Source: an uncultured Hyphomonas sp. (GTDB lineage Bacteria > Pseudomonadota > Alphaproteobacteria > Caulobacterales > Hyphomonadaceae). From it: a stretch of 64,000 nt of DNA. This document shows, in pieces, positions 28,370-39,107 of the stretch (its first letter is position 1; each line of letters starts with the position of its first letter). Where the stretch lies: contig NZ_OY781472.1 in NCBI RefSeq assembly GCF_963677035.1, forward strand, positions 1,488,001 to 1,552,000, written 5' to 3'. The position numbers and the translations under genes were made by a program. The notes below the pieces were generated by a model. That model saw nothing but the letters and a program-made list of their open reading frames with translations, was not told where the DNA came from and did not search any database.

Positions 28370-29116
28370 TCAGACAACTCCTGCGGTTTTCAGTTTCGAC
28401 ACGAGGGTGGCGACATCCTCGACCTTTTCACCAGCCTGGCGCACCGGCGGTTCGGTGACCTGAACGACGGTGAGGCGCGGAGAGATGTCGACGCCGTAGT
28501 CGGCCGGGGCCTTCTCGTCGATCGGCTTCTTCTTCGCCTTCATGATGTTCGGCAGGGAGGCGTAACGCGGTTCGTTGAGGCGCAGGTCCACCGTTACGAT
28601 GGCCGGAAGGGCCAGTTTCACGGTCTGCAGGCCGCCATCGACTTCGCGGGTCACGGTCAGCGCATCGCCGTCCTTTTCCAGCTTGTAGGCGAAGGTGCCT
28701 TGCGGCCAGTCCAGCAGCGCGGCCAGCATCTGGCCGGTCTGGTTGGAATCGTCGTCGATCGCCTGCTTGCCGACGATCACGAGATCCGGCTTTTCTTCTT
28801 CGACCACTTTGGACAGCAGCTTGGCAACGCCCAGCGGCTCAACCGTTTCATCGGTCTTGATCAGGATGCCACGGTCGCCGCCCATGGCGAGTGCCGTGCG
28901 GATGGTTTCCTGTGCCTGCTGCGGGCCGATGGAAACGATCACCACTTCGGTGGCCGTACCGGCTTCTTTCAGGCGGACAGCCTCTTCGACGGAGATTTCG
29001 TCGAACGGGTTCATCGACATTTTGACATTGGCGAGATCGACCCCGGTCTTGTCCGGCTTGACGCGGACTTTCACGTTGTAATCGATCACGCGTTTGACGG
29101 GCACGAGGACCTTCAT
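28370..29116 (-). CDS. etfB: electron transfer flavoprotein subunit beta
   Basis: A 248-residue ETF beta subunit that binds AMP and forms the docking surface for acyl-CoA dehydrogenases. Typical segments are [55 protein letters not shown] (AMP-binding region) and [29 protein letters not shown] with the dehydrogenase-recognition loop. The first gene of etfBA; a palindromic operator-like site lies about 85 bases upstream. Confidence 0.97.
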   Translation of the reverse strand: MKVLVPVKRVIDYNVKVRVKPDKTGVDLANVKMSMNPFDEISVEEAVRLKEAGTATEVVIVSIGPQQAQETIRTALAMGGDRGILIKTDETVEPLGVAKLLSKVVEEEKPDLVIVGKQAIDDDSNQTGQMLAALLDWPQGTFAYKLEKDGDALTVTREVDGGLQTVKLALPAIVTVDLRLNEPRYASLPNIMKAKKKPIDEKAPADYGVDISPRLTVVQVTEPPVRQAGEKVEDVATLVSKLKTAGVV

Positions 29117-29200
29117 GAGCAGCGCTCCACACGTTTCGAGGATTGGACTTATAAGATGGGCGTTGCCTACAGGGACTGAAAAGCTTTCGCAAGTTTGACG

Positions 29201-29216
29201 TTGACGTAAGTGTCAA
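29201..29216 (-). promoter_or_regulatory. palindromic operator-like site upstream of etfB
   Basis: TTGACGTAAGTGTCAA is a 16-base inverted repeat (TTGAC...GTCAA), preceded by another TTGACG copy. It resembles MerR-family sites of the LiuR type that control branched-chain amino acid and etf genes in proteobacteria. The regulator assignment is a guess from motif similarity. Confidence 0.4.
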
Positions 29217-29282
29217 ATTGGCGCGCTAAAATGGAGTGATTTCCGGCCTCAAACGGCGTGATTCCTGCAATATGAGACCCCT

Positions 29283-29765
29283 ATGACGCGATCTGGACTG
29301 TTCTTCAGCCTAATTTTTGCCTTTGCCCCGCTCTTTCATGCGGCTGCAGAGGGCCTCACCCGGCTGGACCCCGGCCTCTATGCCATATCCACCGAAATCG
29401 AGACCAGTCTGCAGGATCCGGGGACGGGAACGCTGCTGGAGACCTGGACGGACCCCTTTGGCGGGGCGGTCTGCCTGGAAGGGGAGGACGCCCGACAGAT
29501 CCACCCGGACTCTTTCATCGACACGCGCTGCCATGTCTCGAATGTGCGGGTGGACCCTTATGGAGAGGCCTTCGACCTGTTCTGCGTCTTTCCGGAAGGC
29601 CTGCTCAGCGGGTCCGGGACCCTCGCTGTGGACCGGACCTGGCCGACGGAGTTCCTGCAGCGTTTCACCCTGCGCAGCCCCGGCCCGGTCGCGTCCCAGC
29701 GGGTCACCATCCGGGGCCGTCTTGCCGGCGACTGCCTGCCGGCCGACCTGGCCGCTGGCCCATAG
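29283..29765 (+). CDS. exported DUF3617-like protein
   Basis: A 160-residue protein with a signal peptide (FFSLIFAFAPLFHAAA). The mature part has LDPGLYAISTEIET, then cysteines in CLEGEDA, RCHVSNV, LFCVFPEG and near the C-terminus RGRLAGDC, a spacing reminiscent of the DUF3617 family of periplasmic proteins. Similarity is by pattern only. It stands alone, divergent from etfBA. The function is unknown. Confidence 0.6.
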   Translation: MTRSGLFFSLIFAFAPLFHAAAEGLTRLDPGLYAISTEIETSLQDPGTGTLLETWTDPFGGAVCLEGEDARQIHPDSFIDTRCHVSNVRVDPYGEAFDLFCVFPEGLLSGSGTLAVDRTWPTEFLQRFTLRSPGPVASQRVTIRGRLAGDCLPADLAAGP

Positions 29766-29855
29766 GCAGCAGCGCGCAAGTTATATCTGTAATTGGCAAT
29801 ACCACCGGCGCGTCTGACATGTGATAGAGATGGGTTACATTATCGGAGGACATCC

Positions 29856-30092
29856 ATGTCGCACACGCCCCACGAACTTACCTCAGAATTCCCGGATCTT
29901 GCCGACAAGATCCACGCGCTGAAGACCAGCGATACGCACTTCTCGAAGCTGGCTGACGAATATCACGATCTGAACCGCGAGATTCACCGGATGGAAACGG
30001 ACGTGGAGCCGACCAGTGATGAGCACCTGACCGAGCTGCGCAAACAGCGCCTGGCGCTCAAGGATACACTCTACGACATGCTCAAGGCGTAA
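29856..30092 (+). CDS. YdcH family (DUF465) protein
   Basis: A 78-residue all-helical protein with the DUF465 pattern: FPDLADKIHALKTSDTHFSKLADEYHDLNREIHRME, then LTELRKQRLALKDTLYDML, two helices forming a hairpin coiled coil. The start has CGGAGG 7 bases upstream. The family is widespread and of unknown function. A second, diverged 78-residue member lies about 120 bases downstream on the same strand. Confidence 0.88.
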   Translation: MSHTPHELTSEFPDLADKIHALKTSDTHFSKLADEYHDLNREIHRMETDVEPTSDEHLTELRKQRLALKDTLYDMLKA

Positions 30093-30213
30093 GCCTTTTC
30101 CGGCGAAGGCCAGGGTGCGTTGGATTTAGGTAGAACCCCGAATTGTCGGGTCCGTTTTTCTTTGCCAGGTTTGGCGGGAAGACGGACGCAACTGACCCGG
30201 GAGGATGTGCCCG

Positions 30214-30450
30214 ATGTCCCATTTGCCCCTTGGCCTTGCCGGCGATTTTCCGGAATGCGCTGGCCGCATCTTTGAGCTGGAAGCGGAAGAGGGGGACTTC
30301 GTTCAGCTGGCCGAAGCTTACGAAGCCATCACGCTGGAGCTCCAGGAAATCGAGTACGGGATCGAGCAGGCCAGCCACGCCTATCTGGCCCAGCTTCGCC
30401 GCCAGCGGGATTCGCTCCGCAACAGCCTGTTTGCCCGCCTCAGCGCCTGA
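30214..30450 (+). CDS. diverged YdcH/DUF465-like protein
   Basis: A 78-residue protein with the same hairpin-helix plan as the upstream YdcH protein: FPECAGRIFELEAEEGDFVQLAEAYEAITLELQEIEYGIE, then LAQLRRQRDSLRNSLFARL. Length and helix register match, but identity is low, consistent with an old tandem duplication. GGGAGG upstream of the ATG supports the start. It ends 1 base from the convergent DUF4262 gene. Confidence 0.75.
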   Translation: MSHLPLGLAGDFPECAGRIFELEAEEGDFVQLAEAYEAITLELQEIEYGIEQASHAYLAQLRRQRDSLRNSLFARLSA

Positions 30451-30451
30451 C

Positions 30452-30931
30452 CTAACGCCACAGTTTCGGCTGCGCATCCGCCACGATGTCCCGGCAGCCC
30501 TCGTCCCATGGATAAAGCCCGTCCAGAAGGCCGGGCCAGACGATCTGAACCAGCGCCGGATGCCCGCCCTGGCCGTTGTGGGCCCATAGCCAGTCGGCCA
30601 GTCCGGCATATTTCCCGAATACATCCTCGTGCGAGACCTTGCGGCCGACGCAATCGAAATCCTCGTGCAGGCCTTTCCAGACCTGGTTGTCTTCCAGCTT
30701 CCGGCCCGCCTTGATCTGGTCGTAGACATTGGCCAGCATGTCGTACATCACATCCCGGTGCAGGCCGAAAACGATGTATTCCGGCGCGTCCAGCGTCTGC
30801 GAAAAGCCGACCGTATAAGTGTAGTTCGGGGTGGCCAGCTCCGGATCGAACCGGTGTGCGGCATACCAGCCATGGGCCTCGATGCTGCCCAGGATCCGCT
30901 GTTCTTCTTCGATCACGATACCACCCGCCAT
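30452..30931 (-). CDS. DUF4262 domain protein
   Basis: A 159-residue protein with EEQRILGSIEAHGWYAAHRF, then YTYTVGFSQTLDAPEYIVFGLHRDVMYDML, the characteristic DUF4262 segment (helix then YTVG strand), and HPALVQIVWPG near the C-terminus. It is cytoplasmic. The function is unknown. The ATG MAGGIVIEEEQ is preferred; upstream codons in the frame come from the adjacent repeat and are not conserved-looking. Confidence 0.8.
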   Translation of the reverse strand: MAGGIVIEEEQRILGSIEAHGWYAAHRFDPELATPNYTYTVGFSQTLDAPEYIVFGLHRDVMYDMLANVYDQIKAGRKLEDNQVWKGLHEDFDCVGRKVSHEDVFGKYAGLADWLWAHNGQGGHPALVQIVWPGLLDGLYPWDEGCRDIVADAQPKLWR

Positions 30932-31021
30932 AGGCGAATGACGCGCTGTGCCGCGCCTCCGGTCAAGATGTATCCCCTCAGATAACGGAGATTTAAGCAT
31001 GACAGGAAGTTCACGAAGGCC

Positions 31022-31217
31022 GCGTTCCAGCACCTGCGGCCGGACTGGCGGTGGCCATCCGGTGGGGGGAGTCTCTTCCTTATCCTCCCCCGCGCAGCGG
31101 GGGAGGTGGCAGACGGCGAAGCCGGCTGACGGAGGGGGAATATCCAGAGGTGCTGCTACGTGCCCCCTCCGCCTCGCTTCGCTCGGCACCTCCCCCGCTG
31201 CGCAGGGGAGGATGGCG
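31022..31217. repeat. GC-rich palindrome beside repeat copy B
   Basis: It contains the 31038-31071 block shared with copy A (GGCCGGACTGGCGG, then GCCATCCGGTGG) and a large imperfect palindrome at 31075-31214 whose ends are TCCTCCCCCGCGCAGCGGGG and CCCCCGCTGCGCAGGGGAGGA. The inner palindrome differs from the one in the equivalent position of copy A, so this slot is variable. Confidence 0.7.
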
Positions 31218-31580
31218 TTACGGCGGACCGCGCACGTGCAGCCCATGATCATACCGGACTATGCCATGACCAGGCATGACTAAGCCGGACTTAACCGGAT
31301 CATGACGGACTTGCGTTTCGGACACGCAAACAGGCACATCACTGCCAAGGGCAGGACGCTCCCAGCGCGGAATGCGCGGCGTTTCATATGTATAGAGATC
31401 ATCGGGCGGTGGGGCATCGGCCACGAAAACGAGCCGGATGTTTCCAAAATGGTCCACCGCCATCAGGGCATCCCGCCCCGTCCGCGTGTGCCAGCGGGCA
31501 ACACGCAGCAGGTTCCACACCAGCCAGGGCCAGAACAGCGGCCAGACATGGGTAAAGTAGCGTTGGAGGTCAGGATGCAT
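31218..31580 (-). CDS. hypothetical protein carried by repeat copy B
   Basis: A 120-residue paralogue of the protein at 14056-14424: the first 88 or so residues are nearly identical (Trp-rich hydrophobic start, AVDHFGNIRLVFVADAPPPD, DLYTYETPRIPRWE), while the tail diverges. It has no recognisable domain and no strong ribosome binding site. Expression is uncertain; it travels with the repeat. Confidence 0.45.
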   Translation of the reverse strand: MHPDLQRYFTHVWPLFWPWLVWNLLRVARWHTRTGRDALMAVDHFGNIRLVFVADAPPPDDLYTYETPRIPRWERPALGSDVPVCVSETQVRHDPVKSGLVMPGHGIVRYDHGLHVRGPP

Positions 31581-31753
31581 GGCCGGAAGGATGAGGCCGT
31601 ACCCTGTCAGACGAATTCAGATCGTCCCCAACTGGTCATCCCGGAAAACGCGAAGCGTTTATCCGGGACCTTGTTCCTGTAATGCGCACGCCAGCAAGAA
31701 GGTCCCGGATATTTGCTCCGCAAATTCCGGGATGACGGGTGGCGGGTGTGGGA
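31218..31753. repeat. long inverted repeat, copy B
   Basis: The reverse-complement counterpart of 13881-14424, including the terminal palindromic unit of about 100 bases at 31636-31736 and the 120-codon ORF. The pair is separated by about 17 kb and could support inversion by homologous recombination. No recombinase or transposase is present. Confidence 0.85.
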
Positions 31754-31814
31754 GAGCGCGCGGCGTATCCCCCGGCCCCTCTAAGGGCTGTCCATTCGGA
31801 CGCCGCCCGCACAG

Positions 31815-31852
31815 CCCGCGTAAAGGGTATTCTGCATACGAATTTACGCGGC
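31815..31852. repeat. short inverted repeat
   Basis: Arms CGCGTAAA (31817-31824) and TTTACGCG (31843-31850) enclose an 18-base loop. It lies downstream of the secreted protein gene on the minus strand and may form its terminator hairpin; there is no T-run. Confidence 0.5.
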
Positions 31853-31869
31853 CGGGAAGGCGGGCCCGC

Positions 31870-33297
31870 CTAGTCGTAGAAACACTTCTCCGTACCGTCG
31901 CCCTGATCGAAGCACTCGCGGCGGTTTGAAGGCGGCGGACTGATTTTCTGATTCTGCGACTGGTTGATCATGTCATTGTAGGCCGCATCGGCGGCCTGCT
32001 GGCGAGCCTGTTGCTCTGCAGCCTGTTTGGCGCGCTTTTCCGCGGCAATGGCGGCGCGTTGGGCGGCGCCGTCTTCATAGGCCTTCTGGAACATTTTCTG
32101 GCCCCGGATGGCGGCGTTGTACTGGCGTTGTTTTTCTTCGGCAAAGGCGCGCGCAAACTCGGCGGCTTCGGCGCCAGCGCCGGTGTCATTCAAAGCGAAT
32201 TCATACCCCTTCGCCGGGACGTAGCCGCAGGACTTGTCATAGCGGTCAGCCAGCTGGGCCTTGCCCCAATAGTAGATCCCTCTGTTCCTGGGGTCCGAGA
32301 AGTTGTCGACTTCGGGGCTGGCGGCGGCCGAGTTGCAGAACGCGGCGGAAAAATTGCCCCTGATCAGGCCGATCTCTTCAAAGTCGATCGAGGCGCTGCG
32401 CTCGCCGAAGCAATCCCCGTAAGTCTGGGTGACGCGCACAATGGCTTCATAAGGCGGATATTCGGGCACACGTTCCAGCGGAAACTCTTTGTACTTCTTC
32501 ATGGCGCGCACAATCTTTTTGTCATAGGGCACGCCATATGCGTTCAATTCGCCTTGTCTGACCTTGTTGATGCTGCCGAAATATGGGCCGAAGGCTTGTG
32601 CAGACCATTCCGGGCCAGCAAAACTCGTGATCCTCGGAAGCGCTTGTTTCCCCTTCAGGGCCCACCAGGCGATCACCGAGGCAGCATTATCCCGATTGTA
32701 GAACGTCTGGGGATGTTCCAGCTCTTCCGGCGTCAGATTGCAGGCGGACACGGGCTCGGAGACATACATCACCGGCGTGGCTGATGCAGGCTGAGGTTCA
32801 GGCTGAACCGGTTGGGTGGCTGCGACCTGTGGAGCTGGCGCTGGCAGGGGCGCAGGCTTCGCCGCCGCGGCGGCTGTACGTTCGGCCAGCGTCGGCCCGG
32901 CAGTGCAGCCAAGACGCTGCTCCGCCCAGTTCAGCATCACAGGCGGCGGCGCGTCGAAGCCGGCATAGACCGGCGCCTTGTCGGAATAGCCGTTCTCGCG
33001 TTTGAACGTGTCGCTGTAATATTGCTTGTAGGCGGCGACTTCGGGGAAGTCTTCCTCGCCCGTATTGCAGAGGCCTTTGCGGCATTCGCTGAGCGAGGTG
33101 TAGATCTTGCCGAGATGGTCGACCGCGCTGGCGCCGGTGTCCTGCCAGTAGAGGATGGCGCGGGCGCGCGTGTCGTTGGAGGAGGAATAATCCTTCTCGA
33201 ACGCGGCATGGAGCGCATCGCCCGACGGGCAGGTCTGCGCGATGGCGGGCACCGACAGCCCCCCGGCGGCAATGGCCGCCCAGGCGGCAAGTTTCAT
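31870..33297 (-). CDS. exported hypothetical protein, cysteine-containing
   Basis: A 475-residue protein with a clear signal peptide (KLAAWAAIAAGGLSVPAIAQ). The N-terminal part (to about residue 130) has paired cysteines (CPSGD, CRKGLCN, LGC), followed by a Pro/Ala/Gln-rich linker to about 175. A second domain of about 200 residues starts with SACNLTPEELEHPQTFYNRDNA. A long Ala/Gln/Lys helix with AEKRAKQAAEQQARQQAADA precedes a short tail with a final cysteine pair. No family is recognised. It is probably periplasmic. It stands alone, divergent from a small lipoprotein gene. Confidence 0.65.
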   Translation of the reverse strand: MKLAAWAAIAAGGLSVPAIAQTCPSGDALHAAFEKDYSSSNDTRARAILYWQDTGASAVDHLGKIYTSLSECRKGLCNTGEEDFPEVAAYKQYYSDTFKRENGYSDKAPVYAGFDAPPPVMLNWAEQRLGCTAGPTLAERTAAAAAKPAPLPAPAPQVAATQPVQPEPQPASATPVMYVSEPVSACNLTPEELEHPQTFYNRDNAASVIAWWALKGKQALPRITSFAGPEWSAQAFGPYFGSINKVRQGELNAYGVPYDKKIVRAMKKYKEFPLERVPEYPPYEAIVRVTQTYGDCFGERSASIDFEEIGLIRGNFSAAFCNSAAASPEVDNFSDPRNRGIYYWGKAQLADRYDKSCGYVPAKGYEFALNDTGAGAEAAEFARAFAEEKQRQYNAAIRGQKMFQKAYEDGAAQRAAIAAEKRAKQAAEQQARQQAADAAYNDMINQSQNQKISPPPSNRRECFDQGDGTEKCFYD

Positions 33298-33485
33298 GAA
33301 GCGTCCCATGCCCTTTTGATGACAAGGGATCGGGCCGGCTGCAAATATTTTTTCGCCAGGATGGAAATCGCGGCGGGCGGCCGGGACCGGGCCCGGACCG
33401 GGGGCGGGGCTCTGACGGCCGAAGGGTTTGACTTGGCGCAGGTTCGCGCGGAAAGTCCGGTCTCAGGTTCAGGGAGAACGAGAAC

Positions 33486-33986
33486 ATGACATTCTGGAAA
33501 ACGGGAATTCTGGGCGCCGCGGCCGCCACGGTGCTGGCAGGCTGCGTCATGGTCGACGAAGTGCCAGCGTCTGCGGCGGAGGTGTCGCCGCCGGCCGCGA
33601 TGATGGTGGAAGAAGCCCGCGCCATCGTCGAAGTGCGCAATGACGATTTCGAGCGGTTCTTCGCGGCGGGCGAGACGATGGAGCTCGCCTCGGATCTCTA
33701 CACGATGGATGGCCGCATCGTGCCGCCCGACGCGCCGGACCAGGTGGGCACGGAGGCGATTGGCGCCTATTGGACGGCGGCCCGGACCGTGGTCGGATCG
33801 GTGGACCTGCAGACGGTCGAGGCCCTGCCGGTGGGCGAGGGCTATATCGCCGAGCGCACGCTCGTCACCCTGTTCGCGCCGGACGGCACAACCATGGGCG
33901 GCGGCAAGGCCGTGATCCTCTGGACGCTCGAAGATGGCATCTGGAAGATGCAATGGGACAGCTGGAACGACGGCCCGGTGGGCTAG
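33486..33986 (+). CDS. SnoaL/DUF4440-like lipoprotein
   Basis: A 166-residue lipoprotein (VLAGC). The mature domain has the NTF2-like plan: helix ARAIVEVRNDDFERFFAAGETMELASDLYTMDGRIVPPDAP, then GTEAIGAYWTAA, and strands VGEGYIAERTLVTLFAPDGTTMGGGKAVILWTLEDGIWKMQWDSWN. The family binds small ligands or acts as a ketosteroid-isomerase-like fold; the role here is unknown. The start has AGGGAGAACGAGAAC upstream. Confidence 0.75.
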   Translation: MTFWKTGILGAAAATVLAGCVMVDEVPASAAEVSPPAAMMVEEARAIVEVRNDDFERFFAAGETMELASDLYTMDGRIVPPDAPDQVGTEAIGAYWTAARTVVGSVDLQTVEALPVGEGYIAERTLVTLFAPDGTTMGGGKAVILWTLEDGIWKMQWDSWNDGPVG

Positions 33987-34011
33987 GGGCCTCGGTCGCC
34001 GGCAGAACGGT

Positions 34012-34233
34012 CTAGTAATGCGGCGGGGGCGTGTTCGCCGGCGCCGCTTCGCTCACGGCCTGTTCAGTTTCGGCGACCCGTTCGCCCAGCCGCGCGACCT
34101 GACGCTCCAGCCGGTCGATCAGCTTCCATTGCGCCGTGATGGCCGCGTTCAGATCCTCGATCGTCTGGTCCTGATGGACCACACGCATTTCAAGCTCGTC
34201 GAGGCGGGCGGAGGTGTTGGGTGTGTCAGTCAT
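34012..34233 (-). CDS. slyX: SlyX-like protein
   Basis: A 73-residue coiled-coil protein: RLDELEMRVVHQDQTIEDLNAAITAQWKLIDRLERQVARLGERV, followed by a Pro-rich tail ending PPPHY, which is the SlyX family signature. The function is unknown. The ATG MTDTPNTSARL was chosen; the frame extends upstream but that part is Pro/Ser/Thr-rich and not SlyX-like. Confidence 0.88.
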   Translation of the reverse strand: MTDTPNTSARLDELEMRVVHQDQTIEDLNAAITAQWKLIDRLERQVARLGERVAETEQAVSEAAPANTPPPHY

Positions 34234-34475
34234 GCGGGAGGGATTAGCGCTGGTGGCGGGGCGTGGCAATGTCGAGTTGGTGGATGGCGACAGCGGCAGC
34301 GGCGGTAATGTGCGGGGTAGAGGGGCGGCTGAGGCAACGTCGATACCCACCATCCGGACTCGCCGCAGACGTTGCACGATAGGTATCGCTCCGCTCAACC
34401 CACGCTACAGCGATGCGGGGCATCGCTTTACTGATAGTTGCTTTGGGGGGGGACTGATATCGCTACGTGCATTAA
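34234..34475. other. intergenic region at the edge of a low-GC island
   Basis: No gene is seen. Composition falls toward the right end. It contains a small hairpin GCGATGC-GGG-GCATCGC near 34409-34426, a GGGGGGGG run at 34445-34452, and TACGGGCGTAC near 34480. This is the left boundary of the island of foreign-looking genes. Confidence 0.4.
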
Positions 34476-34862
34476 CTAGTACGGGCGTACATGGTCACCG
34501 ACTTCGGGATCATCCAGCGGCTTATCTTCAAAAGAATGATCTTCCTCGATTTCCTCGCGTGCTGTTCCAAGCGCGATGGCCCAGGAATCCCTTCGCTGAA
34601 TTGTTCTTTTGCGACCGGGGATCTTTATTGTTTCGCTTGATCGCGCAGTACATATCTTGTCTTGCAAGTGCTGTATCTTCACTCGTCCCCTTACCAATTC
34701 TATTTGCCCCAAGCTTTCGCCCGTCTCTGGGTCGAGAATTTCTTCACCAATCCCAAAAATAAGTAACTTATCTCCAACGGCTAAACCATCCCGAGCACCT
34801 TTGTTTAATACAACGGTGTACTCATCAAGGACCTTTGCAACTCGAATACCGGAAACAGCCAT
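34476..34862 (-). CDS. hypothetical protein in low-GC island
   Basis: A 128-residue protein. The N-terminal two-thirds is all-beta: VAKVLDEYTVVLNKGARDGLAVGDKLLIFGIGEEILDPETGESLG, then IELVRGRVKIQHLQDKICTARSS. The GLAVGD...DPETGE...LG arrangement resembles the C-terminal beta-barrel module of FlgT-like proteins and similar fibre-associated domains. The tail is charged. It lies 4 bases after the next island gene, so the two are probably co-transcribed. Base composition is distinctly lower in GC than the window, which suggests transfer. Confidence 0.65.
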   Translation of the reverse strand: MAVSGIRVAKVLDEYTVVLNKGARDGLAVGDKLLIFGIGEEILDPETGESLGQIELVRGRVKIQHLQDKICTARSSETIKIPGRKRTIQRRDSWAIALGTAREEIEEDHSFEDKPLDDPEVGDHVRPY

Positions 34863-34866
34863 ATCT

Positions 34867-35352
34867 TTAACTTTGCCCTGGCTTTATTAAGATTTTGGAG
34901 AGTTCGCACTCACTTAAGCTTCTTCTAATTCTTGTTGCATCTTCCTCTCCTAAGTCAGTCGCTGACAAACGGACGTGCGCCAAACCGTTTGCTTGCTGAT
35001 GAGTGACGGTGCCAGCACAAACTAGGCGCTCGTAGTCACCTTCCTGAATATAGATTAGAACTGACACAGACAAACCAAGCCAATTTTTACCGGATACCAG
35101 CAGTATTCCTTCGTCCCATCGCACCTGTTTGACCTTTGGAGATGAAAACGACTCGCTTCGGAATTCATTGGCCAGCCAAACTAAGTAAGTAATTGCAACC
35201 CAATGAACAAGCAATGTGGTCAACATAATCACCCATTTTGAGCGAAACTGTTCACCTAAAAGTGCAAGCGCAATACCAAAAATGGCGACCCAAAAAATGA
35301 CTATCGCCACCAGCGGTTTTCCGAATTTGGCAACGTCATTTTTGCTTGTCAT
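34867..35352 (-). CDS. hypothetical membrane protein in low-GC island
   Basis: A 161-residue protein with two membrane helices (about residues 12-32 and 40-62) and a C-terminal soluble domain with VRWDEGILLVSGKNWLGLSVSVLIYIQEGDYERL, followed by a helix. No family is recognised. One 60-base row within it (34861-34920) has 22 G+C, against up to 45 in rows just outside the island. It is co-directional with the downstream gene and was probably acquired together with it. Confidence 0.65.
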   Translation of the reverse strand: MTSKNDVAKFGKPLVAIVIFWVAIFGIALALLGEQFRSKWVIMLTTLLVHWVAITYLVWLANEFRSESFSSPKVKQVRWDEGILLVSGKNWLGLSVSVLIYIQEGDYERLVCAGTVTHQQANGLAHVRLSATDLGEEDATRIRRSLSECELSKILIKPGQS

Positions 35353-35407
35353 ACTGAGCAACTAGTAGATTCGTAAGCTAAAGACAACCAACGTAGACGC
35401 CTGCCAA

Positions 35408-35647
<240 letters not shown>

Positions 35648-36115
35648 TTACGGGTTGCTGGGCGTTGACAGTCTTTGTTCGAAAACGAGTTTGATAAAAT
35701 CGTGCTCGGTTATGATCTGCTCTTTCAAAGCCAATAGACGACGTCTTCCGCATCGTGCGTCCGAAATCGCCAATCCCCGGATCAGAACTGCTTCAGACGC
35801 CAACATGTCATCAATGCTCATACTCAAACTATCAAACAGCATTTCGTTAGATTGGGACACCAGGGCCAAGCCTTCAGCGGCGACTTTCTCAAATGAGTCC
35901 TCGTAGGTGTCGCCAGATTTCAGGTGAGTCTGCATTAATTGCGAAGCTTTGAAGTCTGACGTTGAGTATATGCGTTTCTTGTCGAGCGTGATCCAGATTT
36001 CGCCTAATCGATGATGGTGGCCCATTCGCTGGCGCGTCTCATAGATATGCAAGCGCCCTTTCAGACAATCGGCGAAGCGGTCTTCCAGTCTTTGCTTGAG
36101 CTTGGACCATTGCAT
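35648..36115 (-). CDS. SF0329-like hypothetical protein between the two thiC ends
   Basis: A 155-residue cytoplasmic protein beginning MQWSKLKQRLEDRFADCLKG and GEIWITLDKKRIYSTSDF, a pattern I associate with the SF0329 family of uncharacterised proteins; the assignment is from memory. The C-terminal half is helical and ends at a position abutting the thiC remnant. GC content is lower than the surroundings. It appears inserted between intact thiC and the remnant. The function is unknown. Confidence 0.65.
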   Translation of the reverse strand: MQWSKLKQRLEDRFADCLKGRLHIYETRQRMGHHHRLGEIWITLDKKRIYSTSDFKASQLMQTHLKSGDTYEDSFEKVAAEGLALVSQSNEMLFDSLSMSIDDMLASEAVLIRGLAISDARCGRRRLLALKEQIITEHDFIKLVFEQRLSTPSNP

Positions 36116-36140
36116 TTATCTATATCTCACAGAGTCCGTC

Positions 36141-36215
36141 CGTAGAGTGTCGTTGAGCAAAGCGAAATGCGCCATCTGCGCCAATGGTGCATTTCGTGCC
36201 TCAATGTACTCTACG
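36141..36215. repeat. long imperfect inverted repeat after thiC
   Basis: Left arm 36141-36175 (CGTAGAGTG, then GTTGAG and GCGAAATGCGCCAT) and right arm 36184-36215 (ATGGTGCATTTCGTGC, then CTCAATG and ACTCTACG) enclose an 8-base loop. It begins 3 bases after the thiC stop and may be the thiC transcription stop or the trace of an insertion. Confidence 0.75.
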
Positions 36216-36217
36216 AT

Positions 36218-38930
<2,713 letters not shown>

Positions 38931-38939
38931 GGTGTCCGC

Positions 38940-39047
38940 TCCGTCCCTCGCGCCGGCCACGCCGCGCGCAGGCGGCATTCCCCGGATCAGGTTCAAAGGG
39001 TAAAGTCTCAGCCCGCCCGGCTCATTCCGGTGCGGACACCCCTCGGA
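38940..39047 (-). ncRNA. TPP riboswitch (THI element)
   Basis: The minus strand carries the conserved TPP aptamer blocks in order: AGGGGTGTC, GGCTGAGACTTTACCC, TTTGAACCTGATCCGGGGAA, TGCCGCCTGCGCG, then GCGAGGGA closing the TCCG/CGGA P1 stem. The AGGGA closing strand overlaps the ribosome binding site of the next gene, so TPP binding should hide it and lower translation. It controls the hotdog gene and, by coupling, thiC. Confidence 0.93.
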
Positions 39048-39107
39048 TACATGTCAGACTAGCGGGTTTGCGGCGCCCTGCAAAGGGGGGCGCGCAAGGG
39101 CGCGGGC

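Noticed and set aside
36141..36215. Possible integron attC site beside the low-GC genes
   Set aside because: One GTTGAGC-like half fits the core motif, but the partner half lacks RYYYAAC, no integrase is present, and the hairpin follows thiC rather than a cassette.
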